From Phycisphaerae bacterium (lineage in GTDB: Bacteria; Planctomycetota; Phycisphaerae; UBA1845; Fen-1342), in contig JAJVHV010000006.1 in the NCBI GenBank assembly GCA_022072445.1, positions 1 through 64,000 on the forward strand: 64,000 nucleotides of DNA. The letters run 5' to 3'. Positions within the stretch are counted from its first letter, which is position 1, and the number at the start of each line of letters is the position of its first letter. Below, piece by piece: positions 24,558-33,204 of this stretch. Made by a program: the position numbers and the translations under genes. The notes beneath the pieces were generated by a model. It ran no database searches. It was given only the letters and a program-made list of their open reading frames with translations, and had not been told where the DNA came from.

Positions 24558-25289
24558 ATGCACGAGGCCCCGCAACACGTCACGACGCCCATCCACGCGC
24601 TGCGCGTCGTCAGCGAGCCGCACCCCTGCGCGTACTTGCCCGACCGGGTCGCCCGGCACGAGTACCTGTTCGCCCGAACGGTCGACCCGATCATCTATCA
24701 CCGCCTGATGGACATGAACTTCCGTCGCGCCGGCACGACGATCTACCGCCCACGCTGCGCCGGCTGCACGCTGTGCCGGCAGCTCCGCATCCCGGTGGCG
24801 CACTTCCGTCCGAATCGGGCGCAAAAGCGCAACCGCCGCGCCAACCGCGAGATCGACGTGCGGATCGGCGCACCCGAGCTCTCCGAGGAGCGCTGGTCGC
24901 TCTATCGCCGCTACCAGGCGGCGCGGCACGCCGAGCAGAGCGAGTCGATTGAGTCGCTCGATGCGTTTCTGTACACCAGCTCCACGGCGACGGTCGAATT
25001 TCGCTATCATCTGCACGGCCGGCTGGTGATGGCGGCGGTCGTGGACGTGTGTCGCGAGTCGCTCAGCGCGGTCTACTGCTACTACGACCCGCTCTTGCTG
25101 GGTCGCGGTCTTGGCACGTATAACATCCTGACCTGCATCGACTTCGCCCGCGGCGAGGGGGTGCCGTATGTGTACCTGGGCTATTGGATTCGAGATTCCG
25201 CCAAAATGAGCTACAAGACCCGCTTCCGCCCCTGCGAAGTGCTCGGAAGCGACGGTCGTTGGATACCGCATGATCCGCATGACATCTGA
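24558..25289 (+). CDS. bpt: Aspartate/glutamate leucyltransferase
   Basis: The 243-aa protein matches the bacterial Bpt/Ate1 family: N-terminal PHPCAYLPDRVARHEYLF, the Cys motif RPRCAGCTLCRQLRIPV, FRPNRAQKRNRRANRE, YRRYQAARH, and the GNAT-like end AVYCYYDPLLLGRGLGTYNIL..YVYLGYWIRDSAKMSYKTRFRPCE. It adds Leu (or Arg) from charged tRNA to proteins with N-terminal Asp or Glu, marking them for ClpAP-type degradation (N-degron pathway). ATG 24558 is preferred; GTG 24534 would add eight residues. Its 3' end overlaps the S41 peptidase gene by 20 nt, so the two are coupled. Confidence 0.94.
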   Translation: MHEAPQHVTTPIHALRVVSEPHPCAYLPDRVARHEYLFARTVDPIIYHRLMDMNFRRAGTTIYRPRCAGCTLCRQLRIPVAHFRPNRAQKRNRRANREIDVRIGAPELSEERWSLYRRYQAARHAEQSESIESLDAFLYTSSTATVEFRYHLHGRLVMAAVVDVCRESLSAVYCYYDPLLLGRGLGTYNILTCIDFARGEGVPYVYLGYWIRDSAKMSYKTRFRPCEVLGSDGRWIPHDPHDI

Positions 25290-26655
25290 GCGCGCCGCGC
25301 GCATCCCGCGCCGCGCGGCCGTCGCCCTGCTTCCTCTCCTGGGAATCTTCGGGTGCGCCGCGACGCAGCGGTCGGAATCGCCGCTCTCCGCCGAGCAGCG
25401 GCGTCTGTGCGTCGAGTCGTTCGACTACGTCTGGCAGACGGTCCGCGACAAGCACTGGGACCCGAAGCTCAACGGCGTCGATTGGGACGCCGCCCGCGCC
25501 GAACTGCGCCCGCGCGTCGAGGCCGCGCACCTGATGTCCGAGGTGCGCCTCGCTCTGCACGACCTGCTCGACCGGCTTGGCCAATCGCACTTCGGCATCA
25601 TCCCCGCCGAAATCTATCACGACGTGACGGAAGAGCCGGACGATCGTGCGGCGTCGGGAAAACCGGCGGATGATCGCCCGCACGATGGCGTCACCGGGAT
25701 CGACACGCGGGCGGTGGACGGCGCCGCGCTGGTGGTCCGCGTCGAGCCGGATTCGCCGGCGGCGAAGGCCGGCGTCCGTCCGGGGTGGATCGTGCGCCGC
25801 ATCGGCAAGGTCGACGTTGGACCGGTCCTGGCGCGCGTCGCGGAAACATACGAGGAATCCACGCTGCGCGAGTTGATCCTGGCGCGCGTGGTCAGCACGC
25901 GGCTCGAAGCGCCGATTGGCGAGACCATCGAGGTGGAATTCGCCGACGGTAACGACCAGTCCGTCAAGCTCTCGCTTGTCACCGCGGAGCCGCCCGGCGA
26001 GGCGGCGCGGCTGGGTAACCTGCCCACGACGCACATCTGGACGCGCACCGCCCTCGTCGAGCCGAACATCACGTATTTCCGCTTCAATATGTTCCTGGCC
26101 CCGGAGCGGGTCATGCCGGCGCTGGCCGACGCCGTCACGTCCAACCTGAACGCCGGCGGCATGATCATCGATCTGCGCGGCAATCCGGGCGGACTGGGCG
26201 CGATGGCGATGGGGATGGCGGGTTGGTTCTTCGAGCAGGCCGGCCAGCATCTGGGCACGATGTACGTCCGCGACACGAACATCCGGTTTGTGGTCATGCC
26301 CCGGCCTGAGACCTTCTCGCGCCCGCTGGCGATTCTCGTCGACGGCGCGTCGGCCTCAACGTCCGAAATCTTCGCCGGCGGCATGAAGGACCTGCGCCGG
26401 GCGCGAATCATCGGCGAGCGGACCGCCGGCGCCGCGCTCCCCTCCATCATCGAGCGCCTGCCGAATGGCGACGGTTTCCAGTATGCTTTTGCCAATTACG
26501 TGTCCGCCGGCGGCGAGCCGCTCGAAGGAAAGGGCGTCATCCCGGACGAGGAAGTCGCTCCCGCTCGCCCAGCGCTGCTCCAGGGCGTAGACCCCGCGCT
26601 CGAGGCCGCGAGGAAGTGGATTATCGCCCAGAATTCCGCCGCCGCCGCCCGGTAA
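25270..26655 (+). CDS. S41-family (C-terminal processing/tricorn-like) lipoprotein peptidase
   Basis: The 461-aa protein begins with a lipoprotein signal (LLPLLGIFGCAAT, lipobox Cys about residue 29). Residues 45-120 are the helical N-terminal part (FDYVWQTVRDKHWDP), about 145-240 a PDZ-like domain (VVRVEPDSPAAKAGVRPGWIVRRIG) and 250-450 the S41 core with IIDLRGNPGGLGAMA and the nucleophile Ser in LVDGASASTSEIFAGGMKD. IIGERTAGAALPS follows; the Lys of classical CtpA is not at the usual place, as in the tricorn/IRBP-like branch. It degrades or trims proteins at the membrane. It overlaps the bpt gene. Confidence 0.88.
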   Translation: MIRMTSERAARIPRRAAVALLPLLGIFGCAATQRSESPLSAEQRRLCVESFDYVWQTVRDKHWDPKLNGVDWDAARAELRPRVEAAHLMSEVRLALHDLLDRLGQSHFGIIPAEIYHDVTEEPDDRAASGKPADDRPHDGVTGIDTRAVDGAALVVRVEPDSPAAKAGVRPGWIVRRIGKVDVGPVLARVAETYEESTLRELILARVVSTRLEAPIGETIEVEFADGNDQSVKLSLVTAEPPGEAARLGNLPTTHIWTRTALVEPNITYFRFNMFLAPERVMPALADAVTSNLNAGGMIIDLRGNPGGLGAMAMGMAGWFFEQAGQHLGTMYVRDTNIRFVVMPRPETFSRPLAILVDGASASTSEIFAGGMKDLRRARIIGERTAGAALPSIIERLPNGDGFQYAFANYVSAGGEPLEGKGVIPDEEVAPARPALLQGVDPALEAARKWIIAQNSAAAAR

Positions 26656-26700
26656 ACGCGCCCGCCGCGCCGGTCAAGACAATCAGGAGATCAGCAGCCC

Positions 26701-27561
26701 ATGAGTCCCGCTCGCAAGTACATCGCATTCGTCGTCGCAGCCGTCGCACTTGCCGGTAACGCCGCCGCGGTTCTGGCCCAGGACAAGGACCTGCCCAAGG
26801 CCGAGGCACTGATCGAGAAGTTCATCGAGGCGATCGGCGGGCGCGCCGCGCATGAGAAGCTCAACAACTCGGTCGCCAAGGTGAAGATCGAGATCGTCGG
26901 GCAGAACATCAACGGCACCGTCACGGCCTACACCGCCAAGCCCGACAAGTTCTACAGCCTCGCCGAAATCTCCGGCTTCGGAAAGATCGAGGAAGGGACC
27001 GACGGCAAGGTCTATTGGTCGAACTCGATGGTCCAGGGTCCCGCGATCAAAGAAGGCAAGGAGAGAGCCTTTGCCGAGCGCTCGTCGCGCTTCAACGGGG
27101 TGCTCTACTGGCGCGAGCTGTACAAGAGCGTCGAGACCGTGGGCGCCGAGACGCTCGACGGCCGCGAGTGCTACAAGGTCCAGCTTACGCCGCCGGACGG
27201 CAAACCCGAGGTCTGGTACTTCGACAAGGAAAGCGGGCTGCACGTCAGGACCGACATGCGCATCGAGACGCCCATGGGCGAGATTCCGGCCGAAGCGTTC
27301 ATGAGCGACTACACGGAGGTCCAGGGCGTGAAGACGCCGCACACGATGCGCGTCATTGCGATGGGCGGCGAGCGGCGGATCACGACCGAGAGCGTCGAAT
27401 ACAACGTCGATATGCCGAAGGACCGCTTCGACCTTCCCGACGACATCAAGAAGCTGCTCGAGAAGAAGGCCACGTCGGCTCCCGCCGGCACCAAGCCCGA
27501 CGCGAGCAAGCCGGCGGAGCCGAAACCGGCGGAGCCGAAGCCGGGCGAGAAGAAGCCCTGA
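26701..27561 (+). CDS. Exported LolA/LppX-like protein
   Basis: The 286-aa protein has a signal peptide (residues 1-28) and an AGGAGA ribosome-binding site. The pattern KAEALIEKFIEAIGGRAAHEKLNNSVAKVKIEI, KPDKFYSLAEISGFGKIEEGTDGKVYWS and GVLYWRELYKSVETVGAETLDGRECYKVQLTPPDG is that of outer-membrane lipoprotein-sorting-like single-domain proteins with a curved beta-sheet that hold lipid chains. The tail is a Lys/Pro/Ala-rich (KPAEPKPAEPKPG) low-complexity stretch, perhaps wall-associated. It lies between the S41 peptidase and nuoA without evident link to either. Confidence 0.78.
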   Translation: MSPARKYIAFVVAAVALAGNAAAVLAQDKDLPKAEALIEKFIEAIGGRAAHEKLNNSVAKVKIEIVGQNINGTVTAYTAKPDKFYSLAEISGFGKIEEGTDGKVYWSNSMVQGPAIKEGKERAFAERSSRFNGVLYWRELYKSVETVGAETLDGRECYKVQLTPPDGKPEVWYFDKESGLHVRTDMRIETPMGEIPAEAFMSDYTEVQGVKTPHTMRVIAMGGERRITTESVEYNVDMPKDRFDLPDDIKKLLEKKATSAPAGTKPDASKPAEPKPAEPKPGEKKP

Positions 27562-27589
27562 ACGCCGCCGCCAGCCCACATGCTCATGC

Positions 27590-27618
27590 TTGAACCGGGG
27601 CGTGCCGATTCGTAGACT
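27590..27618 (+). promoter_or_regulatory. Sigma70-type promoter of nuoAB
   Basis: TTGAAC (27590-27595) and TAGACT (27613-27618) are 17 bp apart, and the nuoA ATG is 27 nt downstream of the -10 box. Confidence 0.55.
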
Positions 27619-27645
27619 CTTGGGTAAAGGTTTGCGGGATAGACG

Positions 27646-28119
27646 ATGTTTCCGGTGCCTGACGCGAGTCCGACCATCCTGCCGAGCGGCACGACCCTGG
27701 CGCAGGGTCCAGGTTATCTCATTGTCGCGATCCTCATTGTCCTGCTGATCGCTACTGCCGGCACGATCTTCCTGCTCTCGCATCTGATCGGCCCCAGCCG
27801 CAAGGGTGCGATCAAGGACGGCACGTATGAATCGGGCGTCGATCCATTCGGCGACACGCGGCGGCGCTTCAACGTCCGCTTTTACATCGTGGCGATGCTC
27901 TTCCTGCTCTTTGACGTCGAGATTGTGTTCTTCTATCCGTGGGCCACGCTCTTCCCGCGGGTGACGGCGCCGGGCGATACACACGCGGCGTACGCCGCCG
28001 CCATGCGCGACGCGGGCTTCGGGCCGGCCTTTCTGCTCATCGAGATGTTCGTGTTTGTCGCGATTCTGCTGGTCGGGTACGTCTACGCCTGGCGGAAGGG
28101 CGCCTTCCGATGGACCTGA
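27646..28119 (+). CDS. nuoA: NADH-quinone oxidoreductase subunit A
   Basis: The 157-aa protein has three membrane segments (about residues 24-48, 84-106, 126-150) and the NuoA hallmarks [40 protein letters not shown]. NuoA is a membrane subunit of complex I next to the quinone channel. The N-terminal 20 residues and the loop [19 protein letters not shown] are longer than in Escherichia coli. nuoB follows 16 bp on; no other nuo gene is in the window. Confidence 0.96.
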   Translation: MFPVPDASPTILPSGTTLAQGPGYLIVAILIVLLIATAGTIFLLSHLIGPSRKGAIKDGTYESGVDPFGDTRRRFNVRFYIVAMLFLLFDVEIVFFYPWATLFPRVTAPGDTHAAYAAAMRDAGFGPAFLLIEMFVFVAILLVGYVYAWRKGAFRWT

Positions 28120-28135
28120 CGGCCGGAGCAAGCTC

Positions 28136-28750
28136 ATGACCTCGCCCGCTGCCTCGCGCGGCACTGCGTCCTCAGCCCTCGGCGGGAACGATTTCTCGCT
28201 GACGCGCCTCGACCACGCGGTCGACATGATCCGCAAGTACGGCGTGAACTGGGCCCGCAAGAACAGTCTCTGGCCGATGCCGTTCGCGACCGCCTGCTGC
28301 GGCATCGAACTGATGGCCACCGCCAGCAGCCGCTACGACATCGCCCGCTTCGGCGCCGAAGCGATGCGTTTCAGCCCGCGGCAGTGCGACCTGCTGATCG
28401 TCGCCGGCCGCGTCGTCATCAAGATGCTCCCCGTCCTGCAGCGCATCTACATTCAGATGACCGAGCCCAAGTGGGTCATCTCGATGGGGGCGTGCGCGTC
28501 TTCGGGCGGCGTGTTCGACACTTACGCCGTCGTACAGGGCATCGATCAGTTCCTTCCCGTGGATGTGTACGTACCGGGCTGCCCGCCGCGGCCCGAAACG
28601 CTGCTCGAAGGCGTCATGGCGATTCAGCGGATCGTCGCGAGCGACGGCGTGCGCAGCAGCGCTCAGCGCGGCCGGGGCCTGCAACTGGTCGCGCAGCCAC
28701 CGCGGAGCGTCGAGCTGGGGGCCGGCCTCGAGACGGCGCTGTCGCGCTAA
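28136..28750 (+). CDS. nuoB: NADH-quinone oxidoreductase subunit B
   Basis: The 204-aa protein (start ATG 28136, [13 protein letters not shown]) carries all cluster N2 ligands: [11 protein letters not shown] (the two adjacent Cys), [14 protein letters not shown] and [43 protein letters not shown] is the family core. NuoB holds the last 4Fe-4S cluster that reduces quinone. An extra C-terminal 35 residues ([19 protein letters not shown]) are not needed for the fold. nuoC and later genes do not follow; the next stretch is an RNA gene region, so the operon is split. Confidence 0.97.
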   Translation: MTSPAASRGTASSALGGNDFSLTRLDHAVDMIRKYGVNWARKNSLWPMPFATACCGIELMATASSRYDIARFGAEAMRFSPRQCDLLIVAGRVVIKMLPVLQRIYIQMTEPKWVISMGACASSGGVFDTYAVVQGIDQFLPVDVYVPGCPPRPETLLEGVMAIQRIVASDGVRSSAQRGRGLQLVAQPPRSVELGAGLETALSR

Positions 28751-28980
28751 GGTCCGCCGGGGCAGCTCCCAATCGCGTTTCTCGTCACGATCGTGCGTCC
28801 GGGCACCGGCCGCCGTCGTTCAGGCGCGGTGGATAACCCTGTGTTGAAAAAAATGTCGCGAAAAACTTGCGCGTCGCCGTTCCGCCGCAACTTGCGTTGA
28901 TGTCGGGAGGTTGCAGGAATTGCGCCCGCCGTAAGCCGCAAATCACAGCCTGTGTGAATGTAGCCAATGCTACTTTGGGG
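28751..28980. other. Intergenic DNA upstream of the large RNA
   Basis: This 230-bp stretch is richer in A+T than its neighbours, with runs such as TTGAAAAAAATGTCGCGAAAAAC near 28850. One GTGGATAAC, which is a single DnaA-box-like word, lies near 28828. No gene or terminator hairpin is evident. It may hold upstream elements of the promoter at 28981. Confidence 0.5.
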
Positions 28981-29009
28981 TTGCTTTTATCGGCAACGTG
29001 GTGTATTCT
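28981..29009 (+). promoter_or_regulatory. Sigma70 promoter of the large RNA
   Basis: TTGCTT (28981-28986) and TATTCT (29004-29009) are spaced by 17 bp. A start 7 nt after the -10 box falls at 29016, exactly where a sequence begins that pairs with the 3' end of the predicted transcript. Confidence 0.7.
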
Positions 29010-29015
29010 TAAATT

Positions 29016-30059
29016 GCGACATGAATGTCGCGTGGCTCGGCACCTCAGCCGATCCCAGCGGCTGCGGTAAGGCAGCCGACCGTCCAAAGAGCGTCGAAAG
29101 CCGGCAGTAATGTGCGGCGCGGCGCGAGGTGAACTCATAGCCCGGACGGCGACGCGCCTGAACGCGTGGGATCAGGCCGGTGCGGAAACCCTACGAAGGT
29201 TGTCCGCTTCGCGCGGTCGGTTCGTCCGACGGCGGCGGACCAGGGCGAGCGCCGATCGACACTCTGAGGCGTGCGCCGTCGGCCCTCCGGGGCTGGCGCG
29301 AAGCGCGTGAGAGGAGAGCCGGCGAAATCCGGCTTGAGGCGTTTGTCCGGCAGACCTTGGAAGGGCGAATCCCATGGGAGCAACCGGCGTCGTCGGCGCT
29401 AATAACGCCGCTGGCGCGAGGGACTCCCGGAAGGGTTAAATCCCAGAAACCGCGGCCCGTCGGGCCGGCCCGTGCGCTTCGGCGTGCGGAAGAAACGACG
29501 GGAGAAACGGTATGTGGGAGCACCCCGGCGGAGACGCCGGTCGGTACCTTCCGGAAGGAGAAAGCTCCGAAGGGCGAATCCCATGAGCGCTGCCGGTATG
29601 AAACAGGACCGGCGCGGGATTCCGGTCGATGTCGCCACGAGGGTAGCCAAACCCTGCAGGCGGCGGGCGCGAGCGGTGCGACGCTCGCAGATGCGGACCG
29701 AGGTCCCTGCATGTGCTGAAGGGAACCAAAGCTCACGAGAGGTGTCGGCGGGCTGCGGCCGGCCGGCTAGGTCGCACGAGGCAAAGCTCCACAGGAGCGC
29801 TGAAGCTGAAGAGAGGCACTGGTCGGCCGCTTAACTGCGTCCGGCGAGCCTGACGACGGAAAACCGCACGGCCGAGGGAATGGCCAACGGCGTAGCGGGA
29901 TCGTCCAAGCGATGCGGGCGATACGACGGCAGGTCCGAACTCTGAACAGCAGGCGAACTCCCGGAGTGTGTGCGTCGGTCAGGATGCTGGCGCACGCCTC
30001 GGCGAACCGAATACTCTGAAGAGCCGCACGAGCCCGACGCGACTCATGTCGCCTTTTTT
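29016..30059 (+). ncRNA. Large structured noncoding RNA candidate (about 1.04 kb)
   Basis: No convincing protein frame exists here: long frames occur on both strands and in several frames at once, all Arg/Pro/Ser-rich. Instead the sequence has RNA signatures. The ends pair: GCGACAT (29016-29022) with ATGTCGC (30046-30052) and GTCGCG (29027-29032) with CGCGAC (30038-30043), closing the molecule. Internal perfect stems include CCGGCG-GAGA-CGCCGG (29525-29540, a GNRA tetraloop), GCGAGCG..CGCTCGC (29669-29688) and AGCCGG..CCGGCT (29317-29334), with UUCG loops near 29219 and 29476. A 17-nt motif GAAGGGCGAATCCCATG recurs at 29360 and 29569, with a variant GGAAGGGTTAAATCCCA near 29429. Loops are purine-rich. 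It matches none of RNase P, tmRNA, SRP or group II intron hallmarks that I could test by eye. Confidence 0.75.
30038..30059 (+). terminator. Rho-independent terminator of the large RNA
   Basis: GCGAC (30039-30043) and GTCGC (30048-30052) form a stem with a TCAT loop, followed by C and six Ts (30054-30059). The same bases can pair with the RNA 5' end, so folding of the whole RNA competes with the terminator hairpin. Confidence 0.75.
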
Positions 30060-30171
30060 GCGCGCCGACAAAGCAAGTCGACGCGCCGCCGACCCCTCCG
30101 CCGCCGCGAGCGGTTCCCCGCCGACCGCAGTTGTTTTGGAAGTGTCTCGGTGCGACCGACCGCGCGGACTG

Positions 30172-32295
30172 TTAAAAACCCACGCGAAACAGCGCCCGCC
30201 CGACCGCAATCTCCCACCAGCCATCGATCCAGAACGCCTCGCCCATCGCCGCACCGACGTCGCGCAGCGACCCGTCCGCGGCGACGGCGAATCGCCGGCC
30301 CGCGTGGGTGATCACCATCTCGCCGCTGGGTGCCAGACCGTCGATGGCGGTGTCGTCGCCAAAGAACGTCATCTGCTGCTCGGCGCCATCGGGCGCGCGC
30401 CGCCACACATGCGTTTGGTGCAGGTTGCCCAGTCGTGTAAACGCCACCCAACCGCCCGCGACGCGATAGTCGGCGTCGCGGACCGGAACACGCGCCGAGT
30501 ATTCCCGCAGCACACGCTCCGACACGCCGTCATGCAGCGCGATGGCGTATGCGTCGCCGCTGGCCGGGCGATGCTTCACGTACGCCGTCAACGAACCGTC
30601 GCTGCGCGGATCGAAGCAGCTCACGTCCGGCTCCGCTGTCAGCACGCGAACAGTCGAGCCGTCATACGTCGCGACTTCGCGATTGGCCGAGAGGTGCACA
30701 CTTTGGGTGAATGCCGCGAACCCCGCAGACGTTACGTCGACGGGGCTTGGGCCGACGTCTCCGCTGACCAGCTCGGTAAACTCGGTTGAGAAGCGGCGGC
30801 GCAAGAGCCACCCGGTCCAGCTCTGGTAGTGTCCATACTCTTCGGTGTACCACGCGGCGTAGTCGCCGGACACGTCCAGCCCGCGCGGACCGTTGCCGCC
30901 ATGCACGTCGAGCTCGGCCGCCAGCAGCCGGTCGAGATTCCAATCGTAAAGTCGGCCGACCTGCCCGCTCTGATAGGTCACGAAGATAGCGCCGGTCGGA
31001 GTCAGAAATGACGCGTCAGCGACGGCGCGCCAGCCGTCGGGGATGGGAATGTCCTGCCGGGCGCCGTCGGAGCGACGCACGATCAGCAGCCCCGTGCAGA
31101 GCCAAGGGTCGCTGACCGACGGCGTTCCGCACAACAGGCGGTCCGCGCCGACGTCGAGGATGCTCGCGGGCCCCTCGGCAACGTTCGCGACACCGTCGGC
31201 GACGAACACAAACACCGGGATGTCGACGCTTGCGGATTGCTGCGCCGAGTCGGTCGCGGTGAACCGCAACGCGAGGCTCCGGCCGTTGTACGCGCTCAGC
31301 TCGGCATCGATTTCGAATGCGCCGTCAGATTCGCCCCGCGCCAATCTCGCCAGCGACGCCGACCCGTCGTTCGCCACGGCTCGAATCTCTACGTCACAGC
31401 CCGACGGGTCGTCATCGACACACCAGCCGCGCAGCCGTATCCACGGCGTGGCCACCTGCTGCGGTTCGGGCGACAGCACCGTGAGCTGCGGTCTCAGATC
31501 GCGCATGAATCCGCGCGGGTGCTCGGCGACGTTGCCCAGCAGGTCGCGAAAGCGGATGCGCACCAGGTCATAGCCGCGCGGCAGACCGGTCAGGTCGAGG
31601 TGCCCCTCGAATCCGACGTACGGAGAGCTGTAGCGCCCCGCGTTCGGCACGCCGTCGGTCGTATATGCCAGCGTCGTCGAACGATCGCCGACCTGCGCGG
31701 TGACCTCGGCGATGTCGTACGCCGCGTTGGCGCTGGCCTGAATGAGCAGGTCGTCCCCGACCAGATGACCGCCGTACGGCCGCTGCACGACGATCTCGAT
31801 CGGGCCGCGCACCACGACGAGCTGCGCAAAGGACCGCTCGGCCTTGCCATCCGAGACCCTCAGCCGCACGTTGCGCAGACCGGCGTTCAGATAGACGTGC
31901 GACTGCGAGTGCGTCGCCTGTGCGTCGGCGATGAGGTAGTCGCTGCGCTGCTCTTCGTCGACCGAGATGGCCGCGGAAAGCGCGTCGCCGTCGGGATCGC
32001 TCGCCTGCCAGGCGATTGTGATCGACTGACCGACGTCGAGTTCGGCCGGCGTGACGCTGAAGGCGTCGATGATCGGTCGCTGGTTTTCGCCCGCGCCGCC
32101 GCCGCCATCGTCGCCGCCGCCGCCGCTGCCACCGTCGCCCTCGTCGTCCTGCCCTCCCGTACCGCCGTTGTCGTTCAGGTCCGAGTCGACGCCCGACGAA
32201 TTCCCGTTCTCCGCGCGCTCGCCGACCGTGGGCGGACATCCGCCGGCCGACGCAACAAGCACGACGACGATGAAGAGGAAAGCCCGCGCAAGCAT
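30172..32295 (-). CDS. Large secreted lipoprotein, Ig-like N-terminal part and beta-propeller-like C-terminal part
   Basis: The 707-aa protein has a lipoprotein signal (MLARAFLFIVVVLVASAGGCPP, Cys about residue 20). An Asp/Gly-rich linker (residues 30-72) follows. Residues 75-370 look like three Ig/filamin or PKD-type units: PIIDAFSVTPAELDVGQSIT, IEIVVQRPYGGHLVGDDLLI and PQLTVLSPEPQQVATPWIRL, the last with a Cys pair. Residues 375-700 hold repeated blades such as ADRLLCGTPSVSDPWLCTG, YDWNLDRLLAAELDV and GGWVAFTRLGNLHQTHVW, consistent with a propeller. No enzyme motif is seen. It probably sits on the cell surface; function unknown. Confidence 0.8.
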   Translation of the reverse strand: MLARAFLFIVVVLVASAGGCPPTVGERAENGNSSGVDSDLNDNGGTGGQDDEGDGGSGGGGDDGGGGAGENQRPIIDAFSVTPAELDVGQSITIAWQASDPDGDALSAAISVDEEQRSDYLIADAQATHSQSHVYLNAGLRNVRLRVSDGKAERSFAQLVVVRGPIEIVVQRPYGGHLVGDDLLIQASANAAYDIAEVTAQVGDRSTTLAYTTDGVPNAGRYSSPYVGFEGHLDLTGLPRGYDLVRIRFRDLLGNVAEHPRGFMRDLRPQLTVLSPEPQQVATPWIRLRGWCVDDDPSGCDVEIRAVANDGSASLARLARGESDGAFEIDAELSAYNGRSLALRFTATDSAQQSASVDIPVFVFVADGVANVAEGPASILDVGADRLLCGTPSVSDPWLCTGLLIVRRSDGARQDIPIPDGWRAVADASFLTPTGAIFVTYQSGQVGRLYDWNLDRLLAAELDVHGGNGPRGLDVSGDYAAWYTEEYGHYQSWTGWLLRRRFSTEFTELVSGDVGPSPVDVTSAGFAAFTQSVHLSANREVATYDGSTVRVLTAEPDVSCFDPRSDGSLTAYVKHRPASGDAYAIALHDGVSERVLREYSARVPVRDADYRVAGGWVAFTRLGNLHQTHVWRRAPDGAEQQMTFFGDDTAIDGLAPSGEMVITHAGRRFAVAADGSLRDVGAAMGEAFWIDGWWEIAVGRALFRVGF

Positions 32296-32433
32296 TGGCT
32301 TCTCCTTTCAACACGGCGGAGAGCCCACACTCTGATTATAGGGGGATATTTCCCACCCCACGTGTCCCACGACTGCGAGGTGGCCACGGCGTCAGTGGTT
32401 CAGCGCGCCATCGGCGATCCAGCGGCGAATGGC

Positions 32434-32721
32434 CTACTTCCCTTCCGCCGCCCTGCGCTGGGCGCGCGTCGGCAGCTTGTCGAGCCGCGGGCGCAGCTCG
32501 CGATGCTCGATGTGGTTGATCGGCCCCTCGATCTCCTGCATGCGTCTCTTGAGCTTCTCGAGCTCCGCGAGCTGCTCGTCGCGCGCCGCCGCCGGAATCC
32601 CTCGAGACGCAATCACCCATTGAATCTCACCGGTTTCGAGTGCCTCGCGCGTGGCGACAAGTGCCTTGAGCGCTTGCGGCTCATCGGCACACCAACACAA
32701 GAGCAGCATCATTGAGAACAC
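32434..32721 (-). CDS. Short exported protein, probably truncated
   Basis: The 95-aa frame (MFSMMLLLCWCADEPQALKALVATREALETG) has a very short hydrophobic leader with CWC and then a helical stretch ALVATREALETGEIQWVIASRG typical of the N-terminus of planctomycete LolA-like proteins. A charged helix (EQLAELEKLKRRMQEIEG) follows, and the frame stops at 32434 before any beta-sheet domain. It is likely a truncated or decayed gene. It lies 12 bp after the Cys-rich gene on the same strand and may share its transcript. Confidence 0.45.
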   Translation of the reverse strand: MFSMMLLLCWCADEPQALKALVATREALETGEIQWVIASRGIPAAARDEQLAELEKLKRRMQEIEGPINHIEHRELRPRLDKLPTRAQRRAAEGK

Positions 32722-32733
32722 AGGAGGTCTCCG

Positions 32734-33204
32734 TTACGGCTCAGTGATCACTTCGCACGCGGCAGGCTCGTAGTCGTAGCGCGTCCCGGTGGTAGCACTC
32801 GCGCTGCAGACTCGAACCTGGCAAGGGCTCTGCTCGCCACACGTCGAGGTGCAATTCTGCTGCGCATCCAGCGCGGCACATTCACGATTCTGAAAACACG
32901 GCACCGTTTCTGTGACGCGAATGGTCTCGTCTGTTGAGTACTGCGGGGTCTTGTGCGTGCGACACAGCTTCCAGATGATCCCCGCGTTTTCGCAGGTGGT
33001 CGACTGACACGAGCAGTCCATCGTGCCAGTGTACGAAACGCATCCGGTGCAAACTACGACCGAGGGATTCTGGCCAGATTCGCACGGAGGAAGCATGCTT
33101 CTGGGCGCCGCGGCCCGAAGGTATGACGCAGCCCCCGCCAGCGCGCCACCGAGGCATACCACGACCACGAGACTTGCGCCGACCACACCTGCCTTGCGGT
33201 TCAC
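32734..33204 (-). CDS. Cys-rich secreted hypothetical protein
   Basis: The 156-aa protein has an N-terminal membrane/signal segment (residues 8-30, VVGASLVVVVCLGGALAGAASYL). The rest contains 16 or so Cys in pairs (VVCTGCVSYTGTMDCSCQSTTC, CRTHKT, CFQNREC, NCTSTCGEQSPCQVRVC), pointing to a disulfide-rich extracytoplasmic domain. The start ATG overlaps the preceding stop (ATGA), so it is coupled to the frame at 33201-33482. Planctomycetes often place such Cys-rich genes after DUF1573 genes. Function unknown. Confidence 0.6.
   Translation of the reverse strand: MNRKAGVVGASLVVVVCLGGALAGAASYLRAAAPRSMLPPCESGQNPSVVVCTGCVSYTGTMDCSCQSTTCENAGIIWKLCRTHKTPQYSTDETIRVTETVPCFQNRECAALDAQQNCTSTCGEQSPCQVRVCSASATTGTRYDYEPAACEVITEP

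Noticed and set aside
26683-28320. A 545-aa minus-strand open frame
   Set aside because: It spans the LolA-like, nuoA and nuoB genes in antisense and matches nothing.
28826-28836. DnaA box as sign of a replication origin
   Set aside because: Only one GTGGATAAC-type word occurs, with no cluster, no dnaA or dnaN gene and no clear unwinding element.
29016-30059. RNase P RNA or group II intron as identity of the large RNA
   Set aside because: The GAGGAAAGUCC and ACAGAA cores of RNase P are absent, and no domain V-like hairpin, GUGYG start or reverse-transcriptase gene is seen.
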